Assembly: GCF_030269445.1 (NCBI RefSeq)
Contig: NZ_BSTJ01000012.1
Location: 186,001 to 250,000 of the forward strand
Length of the DNA: 64,000 nucleotides
Reading direction: 5' to 3'
Source: Actinoallomurus iriomotensis
GTDB taxonomy: Bacteria; Actinomycetota; Actinomycetes; Streptosporangiales; Streptosporangiaceae
Part shown: piece by piece, positions 44,401 through 53,218 of the stretch
Numbering within the stretch: the first letter of the stretch is position 1
Layout of the letters: every line of letters begins with the position of its first letter
Notes under the pieces: generated by a model
Databases searched by the model: none
What the model was told of the DNA's origin: nothing
What the model saw: only the letters and a program-made list of their open reading frames with translations
Program-made: the position numbers and the translations under genes

Positions 44401-45435
44401 ATGTTGCGTCGAATGATGGTTGCACTGGCGATGGCCCTACCGGTGGCGGGATTCGCCTCCCCCGCCCACGCGGACGGCGTGACCTCGCTGCCGCTGGCGG
44501 GTTTCTCCTCCCTCGCCGTGGACGGCGGTCACCAGCACGTGTTCGCCTCCGGTGGCACGGCCGATGACGCGGTGGCGGTGCTGAGCCTGGAAGGACAGGT
44601 CTCGACGGTCCTGCACGACCTGCCCGGCGCGGCGGACATGGTGCTGAGCGGCGACGGTTCGACGCTGTACGTCGCCCTGTCCGAGGCGGACGCGGTGGCC
44701 GCGATCGACACCACCTCGCTGCGGGAGACCGCTCGCTACGCCACCGGAACGACGACCTGCCCCACTCACCTGGCCCGGGTCGGAGACGTCCTGTGGTTCG
44801 GCTACGGATGCCGGACCGGCGAGGGAGAACTCGGCAGCCTCACGGTGACGAACGGGGAGCCGGTCGTCGCACTCGGCCAGGAGGGGCCGTACGAGCTGGA
44901 GCAACCCCCGGTCCTGGCGGCTCGCCCGGACGCCCCCGACGGGCCGCTGATCACCGGCGAACCCGGGCTGAGCCCCGGCATCGTCCGCGAGTATCGGCTG
45001 GACGGGAACACGGCCGCGCTGGAGCATGTCACCGGTGCCGCCGGCTCGACCCTCGCCGACGTCGCGGTGACACCCGACGGGTCGCGCGCACTGGTCGCCG
45101 CCGGCTATCCGTACCACGTCACCGCGCTGTCCACCACGGATCTGTCCCAGGTGGCGACGTACGAGACGGGCGCCTTTCCGAACGCGGTCGAGATCTCTCC
45201 CGACGGCGCCTACGTCGCGACCGGGATCGACGACTCGAGCCACGCGAACGACGTCGCCGTCTTCCCCTCCGCCGGAACGACGCCGACGCACGGCTGGGAC
45301 TTCGGGGTCGACCCGTCCTCGCCGCTCAAGCTCGTCCCGCAGGCGCTGGCGTGGGGCCCCGGCGGCCGCCTGTACGCGGTGTCGGAGAACGTCTACGGCG
45401 AATCCCCGGCCCTCCACGTGCTGAGCACGCGGTAG
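44401..45435 (+). CDS. Secreted beta-propeller (YncE-like) protein
   Basis: 344 residues. Signal peptide of about 24 residues (GFASPAHA). Repeats of about 45 residues with YVA-type strands (GDGSTLYVALSEADAVAAID, PDGSRALVAAGYPY, PDGAYVATGIDDSS) mark a seven-bladed propeller of the YncE/lactonase type. No catalytic residue is obvious. Confidence 0.75.
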   Translation: MLRRMMVALAMALPVAGFASPAHADGVTSLPLAGFSSLAVDGGHQHVFASGGTADDAVAVLSLEGQVSTVLHDLPGAADMVLSGDGSTLYVALSEADAVAAIDTTSLRETARYATGTTTCPTHLARVGDVLWFGYGCRTGEGELGSLTVTNGEPVVALGQEGPYELEQPPVLAARPDAPDGPLITGEPGLSPGIVREYRLDGNTAALEHVTGAAGSTLADVAVTPDGSRALVAAGYPYHVTALSTTDLSQVATYETGAFPNAVEISPDGAYVATGIDDSSHANDVAVFPSAGTTPTHGWDFGVDPSSPLKLVPQALAWGPGGRLYAVSENVYGESPALHVLSTR

Positions 45436-45446
45436 GCCGGGGCATG

Positions 45447-45473
45447 CCGGCCTCGCACGATGCGCGAGGCCGG
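45447..45473. terminator. Bidirectional terminator hairpin
   Basis: CCGGCCTCGC and GCGAGGCCGG pair perfectly over a 7-base loop between the convergent genes ending at 45435 and 45482. Confidence 0.7.
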
Positions 45474-45481
45474 ATGGCCGG

Positions 45482-46159
45482 TCAGCGGGTGAAGACCTCG
45501 CGTGCGTGCGCGGGGGCGGTGGTGGTGGTGTCGGTTTTGGCGCGGAGGGTGGCGATGGCCGTGGCGAGGAGCCACAGCATGAACAGTCCGCCCATGGTGG
45601 CGGTGGTGCCCCAGCCGTTGGCGGCGTAGAAGTTGGCCGGGTCGTTGCCGAAGTAGATCGAGGGCACGAACGCCAGGTTGATCGCGGCGAGCAGCAGACC
45701 CGACCACGCCGTCCACCGGGGCAGGCTCCGGGCCCGGAGCACGGTGGCCGCGAACGCGATGAGGAACAGCGCCTCGATCAGGCGGGTGATGGTGCCGTAG
45801 AGCAGGTACGTTCCGCTGACGGCGATGGTCGGGTCGATCGGTTCGGCCGACTGGATGACAGCGCCGGTCTCCAGCCCGTTGGAGACGAACTCGACCGTCA
45901 CCCACATGAGCCCCGCGGCCGCCGCCAGCGTGGCCATCGGCTCGACGCGGGGATCGCGGCGGGTGAGCATCGGGCGCAGGTAGACCATGAACACGGCGAG
46001 GAAGGTCAGCCCGACCAGCCCGAACAGGCTGCGGGTCAGGACGTTGGCGTCGGGCGGGGGTCCGTCGTAGACGAAGTAGAGCGGCACCTCGACCAGGGTC
46101 AGTAGGGCGGCGACAAGGCCGGCGCCGCCGGCGATGCGTCGTACGGTGCTGTCGTTCAT
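45482..46159 (-). CDS. DUF4386-type membrane protein
   Basis: 225 residues with six to seven hydrophobic segments; FVYDGPPPDANVLTRSLFGL and IYFGNDPANFYAANGWGT are conserved-looking loops. Divergent from a TetR gene that probably represses it. Function unknown. Confidence 0.7.
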   Translation of the reverse strand: MNDSTVRRIAGGAGLVAALLTLVEVPLYFVYDGPPPDANVLTRSLFGLVGLTFLAVFMVYLRPMLTRRDPRVEPMATLAAAAGLMWVTVEFVSNGLETGAVIQSAEPIDPTIAVSGTYLLYGTITRLIEALFLIAFAATVLRARSLPRWTAWSGLLLAAINLAFVPSIYFGNDPANFYAANGWGTTATMGGLFMLWLLATAIATLRAKTDTTTTAPAHAREVFTR

Positions 46160-46242
46160 CGCTGATCGCTTCCGTTTCGGGATGGGTGGGTGGACGAACC
46201 GGCGGCGCGGACCGCTGGCATGCGTCCGGACGGAATTAATGA

Positions 46243-46257
46243 AACGCTTGGAGCGTT
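46243..46257. promoter_or_regulatory. Probable TetR operator
   Basis: AACGCT-TGG-AGCGTT is a perfect inverted repeat in the gap between the DUF4386 gene and the TetR gene. Confidence 0.6.
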
Positions 46258-46306
46258 AGCGGTCATGCTAGACGCATGTCGCCCACTAATGCAACGGGAG
46301 TTTTAT

Positions 46307-46933
46307 TTGTCTGCGGAACGTCCAGCCCCCGGCACCCTCCGCCCGCGTGGCCGCACCGAACGGGTCCGGCAGGCGGTGATCGCGGCGACGCGCGCGGTGT
46401 TGGTCGAGGTCGGGTACGAGGGCCTGAGCATCGAACGGGTGGCCGACAAGGCCGGTGTCGCGAAGAGCACGGTGTACCGGCGATGGCGTGACACGGCCGG
46501 GCTGCTGATGGAACTGCTCAACGAGTTCGTCGCCGCCGAGATCCCCCTCGCCGACACCGGTACGGTCGACGAGGACCTCCGTCGGCTCGCCGTGCAGATC
46601 TCGCGGTTCTTCACCGACCACGTCGCGGGGTCGCTGGTGCTGGCGCTGATCGCCGAGTCGGTGCACAACGCGCCGGCCGCGGAAGGGCTGCGCGAGTTCT
46701 GGACCCGCCGCAACACGCAGGCCGCCGAGATCGTTCACCGCGCCATCGCTCGCGGCGAACTGCCCGAGGCAACCGATCCGGTCGAGGTCATCCGGATGAT
46801 CGGAGCGCCGCTGTACTACCGGCTGCTGGTGACCCACGAGCCGTTCGACGAGATCGTCGCCGAACGCGCCGCGGCCGCGGCCCTGGCCGCCGCCCGTGCC
46901 GGCGCACTCGACCAGCCGTCGCGTACGGCGTGA
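46307..46933 (+). CDS. TetR-family repressor
   Basis: About 208 residues from TTG 46307 (GGGAG six bases upstream; ATG 46289 is the alternative). HTH: VGYEGLSIERVADKAGVAKS then TVYRRWRD. The ligand domain has VLALIAESVHNAP. It likely represses itself and the divergent membrane protein through the repeat at 46243. Confidence 0.85.
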   Translation: MSAERPAPGTLRPRGRTERVRQAVIAATRAVLVEVGYEGLSIERVADKAGVAKSTVYRRWRDTAGLLMELLNEFVAAEIPLADTGTVDEDLRRLAVQISRFFTDHVAGSLVLALIAESVHNAPAAEGLREFWTRRNTQAAEIVHRAIARGELPEATDPVEVIRMIGAPLYYRLLVTHEPFDEIVAERAAAAALAAARAGALDQPSRTA

Positions 46934-47030
46934 AAAGGGGTTGGGTGGGGTGGCGGGCGGTTGGTGGCGTGCGCGAAGCCGTGAAAGCGCACCTCGGCCG
47001 GGCCGCCACATCATCCGCCTGACCTGAACC

Positions 47031-47067
47031 GGTGTCGGCGACCGGCCCCCCGCCGGTCGCCGACACC
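47031..47067. terminator. Strong hairpin terminator after tetR
   Basis: GGTGTCGGCGACCGG and CCGGTCGCCGACACC pair perfectly (15 bp) around a 7-base loop. Confidence 0.75.
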
Positions 47068-47173
47068 GAGCCGGAGTACGGCGGGTGTTCACCCGTGGCT
47101 TGCCCGGCTCAGGCATACAGACAATATTGTCTCGATGAACGGAACCGTGCGGTTTACCGAGTGAGAGCAGGCC

Positions 47174-47953
47174 ATGGAAGCAGAAGACGTCTCCGCGAGG
47201 ATCAGTGAGGCTGCTCATCGGGCGCGACTCGGTGGCCACCGGGCGACCTATCCGGCGACGCTGATGCCCAAGGGCCGGTTGACGGTGGGCGGCGTGGTGG
47301 CGGGTGTCGCACTGGTGCTGGCACTGATCGGCCTGGCCACGGGAGTCGTCTTCCTCACGATCCTGGGCCTGATCTTCGCGGTCGTCTTCGGCTTCCAGTT
47401 CGGGCGTATCGCACTGCTGAACCAGAAGAAGGAAGGCCAGCGACTCCTGCTCTTCGAGCATGGCCTGGTCTGCGTCGGCGTCGGAGGGCGGATCCACGTA
47501 CGGCGGTGGGACTCGACCACCGTCTACCAGAACACGGTCCGGCACTACCGCAACGGCGGCTACGTCCGCACCACCTACTCGTACCGGCTCATCGACCCCG
47601 CCGGCGAAACTCTGGGGCTCGCCGGCGGGTTCCACCGGCCCGAAGAATGGGGCAAGGCCATCCAGCAGGCCGTGACCGACGCTCAGCTCCCGCGCGCGGT
47701 CGCCACGATCCAGTCCGGAGGCACACTGTCGTTCGGCGACATCTCCCTCAACCGGGAGACGGTGTCGGCCTCGGGGAAGTCCGTCCCGTGGCGGCGGATC
47801 CAGGAGATCAAGGTCAAGGACGGCCAGGTGTCCCTGCGCGTCGAGGGCAAGTGGCTGTCGCTGACCCGCACCATGGTGCGGTCGATCCCCAACTTCTTCG
47901 TCTTCTACGCCCTGGCCGAGCGCTTGCGCCTGTCCGCCGCCCGTACGAACTGA
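47174..47953 (+). CDS. DUF6585-like membrane-associated protein
   Basis: 259 residues. Two helices (about 36-75) are followed by a soluble region: LLLFEHGLVCV, VRRWDSTTVYQNTVRHYRNG and VSASGKSVPWRRIQEIKVKD, the pattern of DUF6585/PH-like proteins in actinomycetes. Function unknown. Confidence 0.65.
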   Translation: MEAEDVSARISEAAHRARLGGHRATYPATLMPKGRLTVGGVVAGVALVLALIGLATGVVFLTILGLIFAVVFGFQFGRIALLNQKKEGQRLLLFEHGLVCVGVGGRIHVRRWDSTTVYQNTVRHYRNGGYVRTTYSYRLIDPAGETLGLAGGFHRPEEWGKAIQQAVTDAQLPRAVATIQSGGTLSFGDISLNRETVSASGKSVPWRRIQEIKVKDGQVSLRVEGKWLSLTRTMVRSIPNFFVFYALAERLRLSAARTN

Positions 47954-48358
47954 TCAGCCGCAGTGCGACCAGCCCGAACCCCACTCGTAGGAGTTCCCGT
48001 AGCCTCCCATCCACCAGACGCACGTTCCGGCAGCGTTGAGCTTCACCGGACCGGCGTAGGTCGAGTAGTGACCTACGTCCTGGACCTCTTTTCCGTCGCT
48101 TTGCCGCTGGATGCTGGCGTACACGCTGGTGGTGTTCGGGCTGTCCTTCCAGGTGACCACGCAGTTGGTGGTGCCGTTGTAGAGCAGGTAAATGACGGCC
48201 GGGCCCAGATCATGCTTGTCGATGACGTGGTACGAGCCGCCACCGCATGCCGCGATCGGTGACGAGGCCGCCATTGCCGGATTGTTCACCGAGAGCGGTA
48301 CGGCGAGCGCGACCGCTGCACTGACCGACAGCGCCACCTTCTTGACGACTTTATGCAT
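47954..48358 (-). CDS. Secreted spore-associated protein A-like protein
   Basis: 134 residues from ATG 48358 (SD GAAAGGA). Signal peptide of about 30 residues ending NNPAMA. Mature part CGGGSYHVIDKHDLGPAVIY, NCVVTW, AGTCVWWMGGYGNSYEWGSG and a terminal C matches the SapA-type family of small secreted proteins with two disulfides found in spore-forming actinomycetes. Function undefined. Its stop directly abuts the stop of the upstream plus-strand gene. Confidence 0.75.
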   Translation of the reverse strand: MHKVVKKVALSVSAAVALAVPLSVNNPAMAASSPIAACGGGSYHVIDKHDLGPAVIYLLYNGTTNCVVTWKDSPNTTSVYASIQRQSDGKEVQDVGHYSTYAGPVKLNAAGTCVWWMGGYGNSYEWGSGWSHCG

Positions 48359-48375
48359 TATTTCCTTTCTTGGTG

Positions 48376-48427
48376 CCCGGGGCCGCTGATGCCGGTGTTG
48401 TTGATCAGCACGTCGAGGTCCTCGGAG
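48376..48427 (-). pseudogene. Fragment of a short-chain dehydrogenase gene
   Basis: Read leftward this gives SEDLDVLINNTGISGPGHQ, matching the NNAG region of SDR enzymes. No start, no cofactor motif and no continuation. The remaining bases to 48680 show no gene. Confidence 0.35.
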
Positions 48428-48680
48428 CTTTGTCTCCGACACCAAAGACGAGACAGCCCGGCCATCTGTGACATGTGGGCAGAGAAACGGCCAGAAAAGA
48501 TCGTTTGGCCGCGTCATCTGGGACGAACCCCTCCCAGGCCAGGCCGGTGCAGACGGAGCCGCGCCACTCGGCGCTCGACGAGGCACGGTTCGCGGCTGTT
48601 CGGATAGGACAGGATCTCCATCGTCCCCCTCACGGCCCTGATCCTGCCACCGTCGGAGGGTTCCTCTAGGCTCGCCCGCC

Positions 48681-49379
48681 ATGGAACCCTCCGAGGCGCC
48701 GACCGGCAGCGGGCTGTTCCGGTACGCGGCGCGGGAGCGTGAGTGGGAACCCGCCGCGCCCACCGACCCGGACACCGCGGAGGCCGTCAAGCGGCACATC
48801 CAGCGGCACTTCGGGGAGATCGCGTTCGTGTGGCACGAGTTCATCTCCGACCTCGTCCACATCGACGTGCACGTGGTGGAACCGAGCCCCGAGCGGCCGT
48901 ACTACACCCTCGTCACCTCCGGGATGAGCGATCTGCCCATGACGGTCCCGGAGGGCGTCGGCCCGTACGCCGAGCTTCTCATCTGCCTGCCCCCGGACTG
49001 GCCGCTGAGCGCGGACGCCCTGAACGACGAGAAGGCGTACTGGCCCGTCCGGCTCCTGAAGACGGTCGCGCGCCTGCCGCACGAGTACGACACCTGGATC
49101 GGGGTCTGGCACTCGGTGCCCAACGGCGATCCGGCCGAACCGTACGCCGAGGGCACCCCGTTCGCCGGTGTCCTCGTCGCGCCGATGGTCGACCACCCCG
49201 AGGAGGCGCACACCGTCATCACCGCCGAGGGAAAGCAGATCTCGCTGCTCGCCCTCGTACCGCTGCATCCCGCCGAGATCGACCTGAAGGTGACCGAGGG
49301 CACCGGGGCGCTGCTCGACGCGTTCGACCGGATCACGGTGAACGAGGTGTTCGACCCGGCCCGGCCGAGCAGCGCGTGA
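48681..49379 (+). CDS. Suppressor-of-fused (SUFU) domain protein
   Basis: 232 residues. VKRHIQRHFGEIAFVWHEFI, YTLVTSGMSDLPM and ELLICLPPDWPL are the SUFU-like pattern common in bacterial immunity/toxin-associated and stand-alone proteins. No toxin gene is adjacent. Confidence 0.8.
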   Translation: MEPSEAPTGSGLFRYAAREREWEPAAPTDPDTAEAVKRHIQRHFGEIAFVWHEFISDLVHIDVHVVEPSPERPYYTLVTSGMSDLPMTVPEGVGPYAELLICLPPDWPLSADALNDEKAYWPVRLLKTVARLPHEYDTWIGVWHSVPNGDPAEPYAEGTPFAGVLVAPMVDHPEEAHTVITAEGKQISLLALVPLHPAEIDLKVTEGTGALLDAFDRITVNEVFDPARPSSA

Positions 49380-49389
49380 GCACGGGCGT

Positions 49390-50268
49390 CTAAGCGGCGA
49401 CCAGCGCGCGCAAGGCCCCGGCGACCTCGGCGGGGGCCTCCTCGGCCATGAAGTGGCCGTACTTCACCGACGAATGCCGCAGGTCGGTGGCCCAGGTGCG
49501 CCAGAGGACGGCCGCGTCGAAGCCCAGGGCCGCGCCCCAGTCCTGCTGGAGGACGGTGACCGGCATCTCCAGCCGCCGCCCGGCCTCGCGGTCGGCCGTG
49601 TCGTGCCGTACGTCGATGCCGGCGGAGGCGCGGTAGTCGGCGACGATCGAGACCACGGACTCACGGCAGGCGTCCAGGTACGCGGCGCGGACGTCGGCGG
49701 GGATCGCCGTACGGTCGAGGGCCCAGATGTCGAGGAAGTGGCCGAAGAACGCGTCCGCGCTCGCGGCGATCATCTGCTCCGGCAGGCCCGGCGGCTGGGC
49801 CATCAGGTACAGGTGGAAGCCCACCGCGGCCGTCGTGCCGTGCATGACCTCCCACATGTCCAGGGTCGGCAGGACGTCCAGGCAGGCCAGGTGGGAGACC
49901 GCGTCGGGGTGGTCCAGGCCGGCGCGGAACGCGACCAGGGCGCCCCGGTCGTGCCCGGCGAGCGCGAAGCGTTCGTGTCCGAGGGCCCGGGCCAGGGCGA
50001 CGACGTCGGCGGCCATCGTGCGCTTCGCGTACGTGGTCTCGTCGTCTTCGGCCGGCTTGTCGCTCGCCCCGTACCCGCGCAGGTCGGGGCAGATCACCGT
50101 GTGGTCCGCGGCGAGGTCGGCGGCGACGTGCCGCCACATCAGGTGGGTCTGCGGAAAGCCGTGCAGCAGCACGATCGGGCTGCCGGTGCCGCCGACGGCC
50201 GTGTTCAGGGACACGCCGTCGGCGACGGGGACGCGCCGGTAGTCGAAGCCGGGGATGACAGGCGGCAT
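49390..50268 (-). CDS. Alpha/beta-hydrolase, haloacetate dehalogenase/epoxide hydrolase type
   Basis: 292 residues. HGFPQTHLMW oxyanion loop; nucleophile is Asp in AGHDRGALVA rather than Ser; C-terminal KYGHFMAEEAP holds the catalytic His. An Asp nucleophile points to haloalkanoate or epoxide substrates. Divergent from the SARP gene. Confidence 0.85.
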   Translation of the reverse strand: MPPVIPGFDYRRVPVADGVSLNTAVGGTGSPIVLLHGFPQTHLMWRHVAADLAADHTVICPDLRGYGASDKPAEDDETTYAKRTMAADVVALARALGHERFALAGHDRGALVAFRAGLDHPDAVSHLACLDVLPTLDMWEVMHGTTAAVGFHLYLMAQPPGLPEQMIAASADAFFGHFLDIWALDRTAIPADVRAAYLDACRESVVSIVADYRASAGIDVRHDTADREAGRRLEMPVTVLQQDWGAALGFDAAVLWRTWATDLRHSSVKYGHFMAEEAPAEVAGALRALVAA

Positions 50269-50366
50269 GGTGCCGTCCTTTCCGTACGGTGGAGGAACGA
50301 GACACCAGGCAGCCTGCCGGGCGCGAATGAGCATCCGGTCAGCGCGACGGAAGAGGGGACGGGCGG

Positions 50367-52291
50367 GTGCGGTTCGGGGTGCTGGGGCCGGTGGCGGCGT
50401 GGGACGCCGACGGGACCGCGTCGACCTGAAGGGGCCGCGGCACCGCGCGGTACTGGCCCGGCTGATCATCGCTCGCCGCCGCGTCGTCCCGGTGTCCGGC
50501 CTGGTCGACGACCTGTGGATCGACCCGCCCGACGGTGCGGTGAGCGCCGTACGGACCTTCGTCGGGGCGCTGCGTCGCGCGCTGGAGCCGGGACGGCCGC
50601 CTCGGGCGCCGGCCCGGCTGCTCGTCACCGAGGGGCCCGGGTACGCGCTGCGGACCGACGACGTGGACGCCTGGCGCTTCGAGCGGGCCGTCGCCGCGAA
50701 GGGTCCGCCCGAGGAGGCGCTCGCCCGGCTGACCGAGGCCCTGACGTGGTGGCGCGGGCCCGCGTACGCCGAGTTCACCGACCAGGACTGGGCCCGGGCG
50801 GAGCGGACCCGGCTCACGGAACTGCGGCTGCACGCGGTCGAGCGTCAGGCGGAGGCGCGGCTCGCCCTCGGCGCAGCCGGCGAGGCGGTACCCGACCTGG
50901 ACGCGCACGTGGCCGGGCATCCGTGGCGCGAGGAGGGCTGGCGGCTGCTCGCCCTCGCCCTGTACCGGACCGGCCGCCAGGCGGACGCGCTCGCGGTGCT
51001 GCGCCGGGCGCGCGCGACCCTGGCCGGCGGGCTCGGGCTGGACCCGGGCCCCGGCCTGCGTCGGCTCGAGGCCGAGATCCTCGCCCAGGATCCGCGCCTG
51101 GACGCGCCGGTGACCACGGCGGCCCGGCTGTGGACGGACGCGACCGCCGCCTACGACCGTACGGTCGGCGCGGGCGCCCGCGCCCGGATCGAGTCCACGG
51201 TCGGCCTGCTGCGGAACCTCGCGGTGACCGGAGGCGGCGGCCTGGAGGCGGCGCGGACGCACCGCATGACGGCGATCGCCGCGGCGGAGGAGTTCGGTGA
51301 TCCGGAGCTGACCGCGCGGGTGATCGGCGCGTACGACGTCCCGGCGATCTGGACGCGCAGCGACGACCCGCGGCAGGCCGCGGAGATCGTCGCGGCGGCC
51401 GAACGTACGCTCGCCGCCCTGCCGGCGGACGCGCCGGCGGCGCGTGCCCGCCTGCTGGCCACAGTCGCGCTGGAGATGCGCGGCACCCGCTCCCCGCGTG
51501 GACCGGCGGCCGCGCGCGAGGCGGAGGACCTCGCCCGCCGCCTGGACGATCCGGCGCTGCTGGCGTTCGCGCTCAACGGCAGGTTCATGCAGTCCTGTAC
51601 GCGGGCGGGGCTCGCCCGGAGGCGGGACGCGATCGGCGTCGAGCTGGTGGAACTGGCCGCGCGGCGCGGGCTGGTGACGTACGAGGTGCTCGGGCACCTG
51701 ATCCGCATCCAGGCGCGCGCCGCGCTGGCCGACTTCGCGACGGCCGATGAGCACGCGTCCGCCGTGGACCGCCTGGCCGCGCGGCACGAGCTCCCGCTCG
51801 TCGGCGTGTTCACGCAGTGGTACGCGGCGCTGCGGCTGGCCGCCGAGGGCCGGCCGTCGGCCGAGGACGCCTACCGCGCCGCCGCCGTACGGCTGGACGG
51901 TGCGGGGATGCCCGGCGTCGAGCGGGGGCTGCTGCCGATGGCGCTGCTGTGCCTGCGGCTCGGTCCGGAGGCCGAGGTCGACCCCGACGCGGACTGGGGG
52001 CCGTACCGGCCGTGGGTCGAGCCCCTCGTCCTGCTGCGGTCGGGCCGCCGAGCCGAGGCCGGTACGGCGCTGCGCGCGCTCGCCGAACCTCCCGCGGACC
52101 TGACGTACGAGGCGCTGTGCTGCGTGGAGGCGGAGGCCGCGCTCGAACTCGGCGACCGGGTGGTGCTGGAGCGGGTTGAGGCGCGTCTCCGGCCGGCCGC
52201 CGGCGAACTCGCGGGCGCGGGCACGGGCCTGTTCACCGCCGGTCCCGTCGACCGCCGGCTCGACGCGATCTCGGCCGCGCTGCGCGACTGA
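50367..52291 (+). pseudogene. SARP/AfsR-type regulator with a frameshift near the start
   Basis: GTG 50367 opens VRFGVLGPVAAWDADGTA, the standard SARP N-terminus, but meets TGA at 50427. The next frame resumes exactly with VDLKGPRHRAVLARLIIARR and continues through the OmpR-like wHTH, BTAD domain (WRFERAVAAKGPPEEALARL onward) and a TPR-rich C-terminus to 52291. One missing base at about 50418-50421 accounts for it. About 641 residues if repaired. Either a recent inactivation or a sequence error. Confidence 0.8.
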
Positions 52292-52314
52292 GGGAAAACG
52301 TCGGGAAAATAAGG

Positions 52315-52342
52315 TTGCCTTTCCCGGGCGAGTCCTTACGAT
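52315..52342 (+). promoter_or_regulatory. Promoter before the leader ORF and tRNA array
   Basis: TTGCCT (52315-52320) and TACGAT (52337-52342) with a 16-bp spacer. Start of transcription would be near 52349, about 30 bases before the leader ATG. Confidence 0.6.
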
Positions 52343-52378
52343 AGAGACCAGAAAGCGCGAACGAGAAAGGAGCACACG

Positions 52379-52465
52379 ATGACGTACGAACCCGGCGCCG
52401 AGGCGGCCAAGTGTCCGTGTGCTTCTCCTAGTGGCTCCAGTGAGCCCGAACGAACCTCTGGATAG
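52379..52465 (+). CDS. 28-residue leader peptide upstream of tRNA array
   Basis: ATG 52379 follows a strong SD (GAAAGGAG). It encodes MTYEPGAEAA, KCPCASPSGS, SEPERTSG and stops at TAG 52465. Residues 4-24 consist only of Glu, Pro, Gly, Ala, Lys, Cys and Ser, the seven amino acids of the eight array tRNAs. Codons include several uncommon in high-GC genomes (TGT twice, AGT twice, TCT twice, CCT, GCT, GGA, CGA). The stop codon falls at the end of the 5' arm of a hairpin that competes with a terminator. A regulatory leader is the best reading; a tiny secreted peptide is less likely. Confidence 0.6.
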   Translation: MTYEPGAEAAKCPCASPSGSSEPERTSG

Positions 52466-52523
52466 CGACGTTCAGTCCCTGATCCAGAGGCCGCCGGAGG
52501 AGACATCCCCAGCGGCCTTTTCT
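52455..52523 (+). terminator. Overlapping hairpins: attenuator-like antiterminator and terminator
   Basis: Hairpin 1: CCTCTGGAT (52455-52463) with ATCCAGAGG (52482-52490). Hairpin 2: GGCCGC (52489-52494) with GCGGCC (52512-52517) followed by TTTTCTT. They share bases 52489-52490. The 5' arm of hairpin 1 lies in the last codons of the leader ORF, so a translating ribosome would disrupt hairpin 1 and favour the terminator. Confidence 0.6.
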
Positions 52524-52555
52524 TATCGCTTCATGCCCTCATGCGGGTCCGGAAA

Positions 52556-52607
52556 TTGACAACTCCACAGTGGAGAACATCGGCTCGTGAGACATCCGCT
52601 CACGAGC
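52556..52607 (+). promoter_or_regulatory. TTGACA box and hairpin just before the first array tRNA
   Basis: TTGACA at 52556-52561 could be a second -35, though no good -10 follows. GCTCGTGAG (52583-52591) pairs with CTCACGAGC (52599-52607), ending 4 bases before tRNA-Ala; this may be a processing stem. Confidence 0.4.
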
Positions 52608-52611
52608 ACTT

Positions 52612-52683
52612 GGGCCGATGGTGAAACGGAATCATGCCTCGCTTGCACCGAGGAGTTCCTGGGTTCGAATCCCGGTTGGTCCA
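52612..52683 (+). tRNA. tRNA-Ala(TGC), array tRNA 1
   Basis: Acceptor GGGCCGA pairs with TTGGTCC and contains the G3-U70 alanine identity pair. Anticodon stem CCTCG/CGAGG, loop CTTGCAC. T arm CTGGG-TTCGAAT-CCCGG. No CCA encoded. Confidence 0.8.
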
Positions 52684-52714
52684 CGAGTCGCCGTCATCGC
52701 GCGGCGACACACCA

Positions 52715-52788
52715 CGGGACGTGGCCCAGCTTGGCAGGGCGCCGCTTTCGGGTAGCGGAGATCGCAGGTTCGAATCCTGCCGTTCCGA
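52715..52788 (+). tRNA. tRNA-Pro(CGG), array tRNA 2
   Basis: Acceptor CGGGACG/CGTTCCG, D stem GCCC/GGGC, anticodon stem CCGCT/AGCGG with loop TTCGGGT, T arm GCAGG-TTCGAAT-CCTGC. The most canonical member; C1-G72 fits proline. Confidence 0.85.
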
Positions 52789-52802
52789 CGTGTCGATGAC
52801 AT

Positions 52803-52874
52803 GCCGTACAAGCCGAACGGGTGAGGCACCTGCCTTCCAAGCAGGGGAATCGGGTTCGAGTCCCGAGTACGGTT
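52803..52874 (+). tRNA. tRNA-Gly(TCC), array tRNA 3
   Basis: Acceptor GCCGTAC/GTACGGT with a G1-U72 wobble, anticodon stem CCTGC/GCAGG with loop CTTCCAA, T arm TCGGG-TTCGAGT-CCCGA, U73 as in bacterial glycine tRNAs. Position 8 is A instead of U and the D stem has three pairs. Confidence 0.75.
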
Positions 52875-52878
52875 CTGG

Positions 52879-52950
52879 ACGCCGTAAGCATAACGGGTGA
52901 TGCACCGGGTTCTTACCCCGGGGAACAGAGTTCAATTCTCTGACGGCGTA
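52879..52950 (+). tRNA. tRNA-Lys(CTT), array tRNA 4
   Basis: Acceptor ACGCCGT/ACGGCGT, anticodon stem CCGGG/CCCGG with loop TTCTTAC, T arm CAGAG-TTCAATT-CTCTG. A at position 8. Separated from the previous tRNA by four bases. Confidence 0.75.
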
Positions 52951-52954
52951 CTTC

Positions 52955-53043
52955 GGAGAGGTGCCAGAGCCAGGTTTATCGGGCACTCCTGCTAAGGGTG
53001 TGAGGACACCGTGCCTCCGTGGGTTCGAATCCCACCCTCTCCG
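52955..53043 (+). tRNA. tRNA-Ser(GCT), array tRNA 5
   Basis: Class II tRNA with a long variable arm (GAGG/CCTC). Acceptor GGAGAGG/CCTCTCC, G73, anticodon stem CACTC/GGGTG with loop CTGCTAA, T arm GTGGG-TTCGAAT-CCCAC. D stem is weak. Four-base spacer upstream. Confidence 0.8.
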
Positions 53044-53050
53044 CTTTCCT

Positions 53051-53125
53051 GCCCCGTTGGTCGACGCAGGTGAAGACGCCGGACTCTCAATCCGGAGATC
53101 GCGGGTTCGATTCCCGCACGGGGTA
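53051..53125 (+). tRNA. tRNA-Glu(CTC), array tRNA 6
   Basis: Acceptor GCCCCGT/ACGGGGT (G1-U72), D stem GTC/GAC, anticodon stem CCGGA/TCCGG with loop CTCTCAA, T arm GCGGG-TTCGATT-CCCGC. Confidence 0.8.
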
Positions 53126-53130
53126 CGCCT

Positions 53131-53205
53131 GGCGCAGTAGGCAAATCGGGTACAGCCGCCGGACCTTCATTCCGGTGCTTGCGGGTTCGAGTCCCGTCTG
53201 CGCTG
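53131..53205 (+). tRNA. tRNA-Glu(TTC)-like, array tRNA 7
   Basis: Acceptor GGCGCAG/CTGCGCT (G1-U72), D stem GGC/GCC, anticodon stem CCGGA/TCCGG. Loop CCTTCAT puts TTC at 34-36 but C at 33 where U is near universal, so decoding function is doubtful. T arm GCGGG-TTCGAGT-CCCGT. Confidence 0.65.
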
Positions 53206-53218
53206 CGCTGGACACCAG

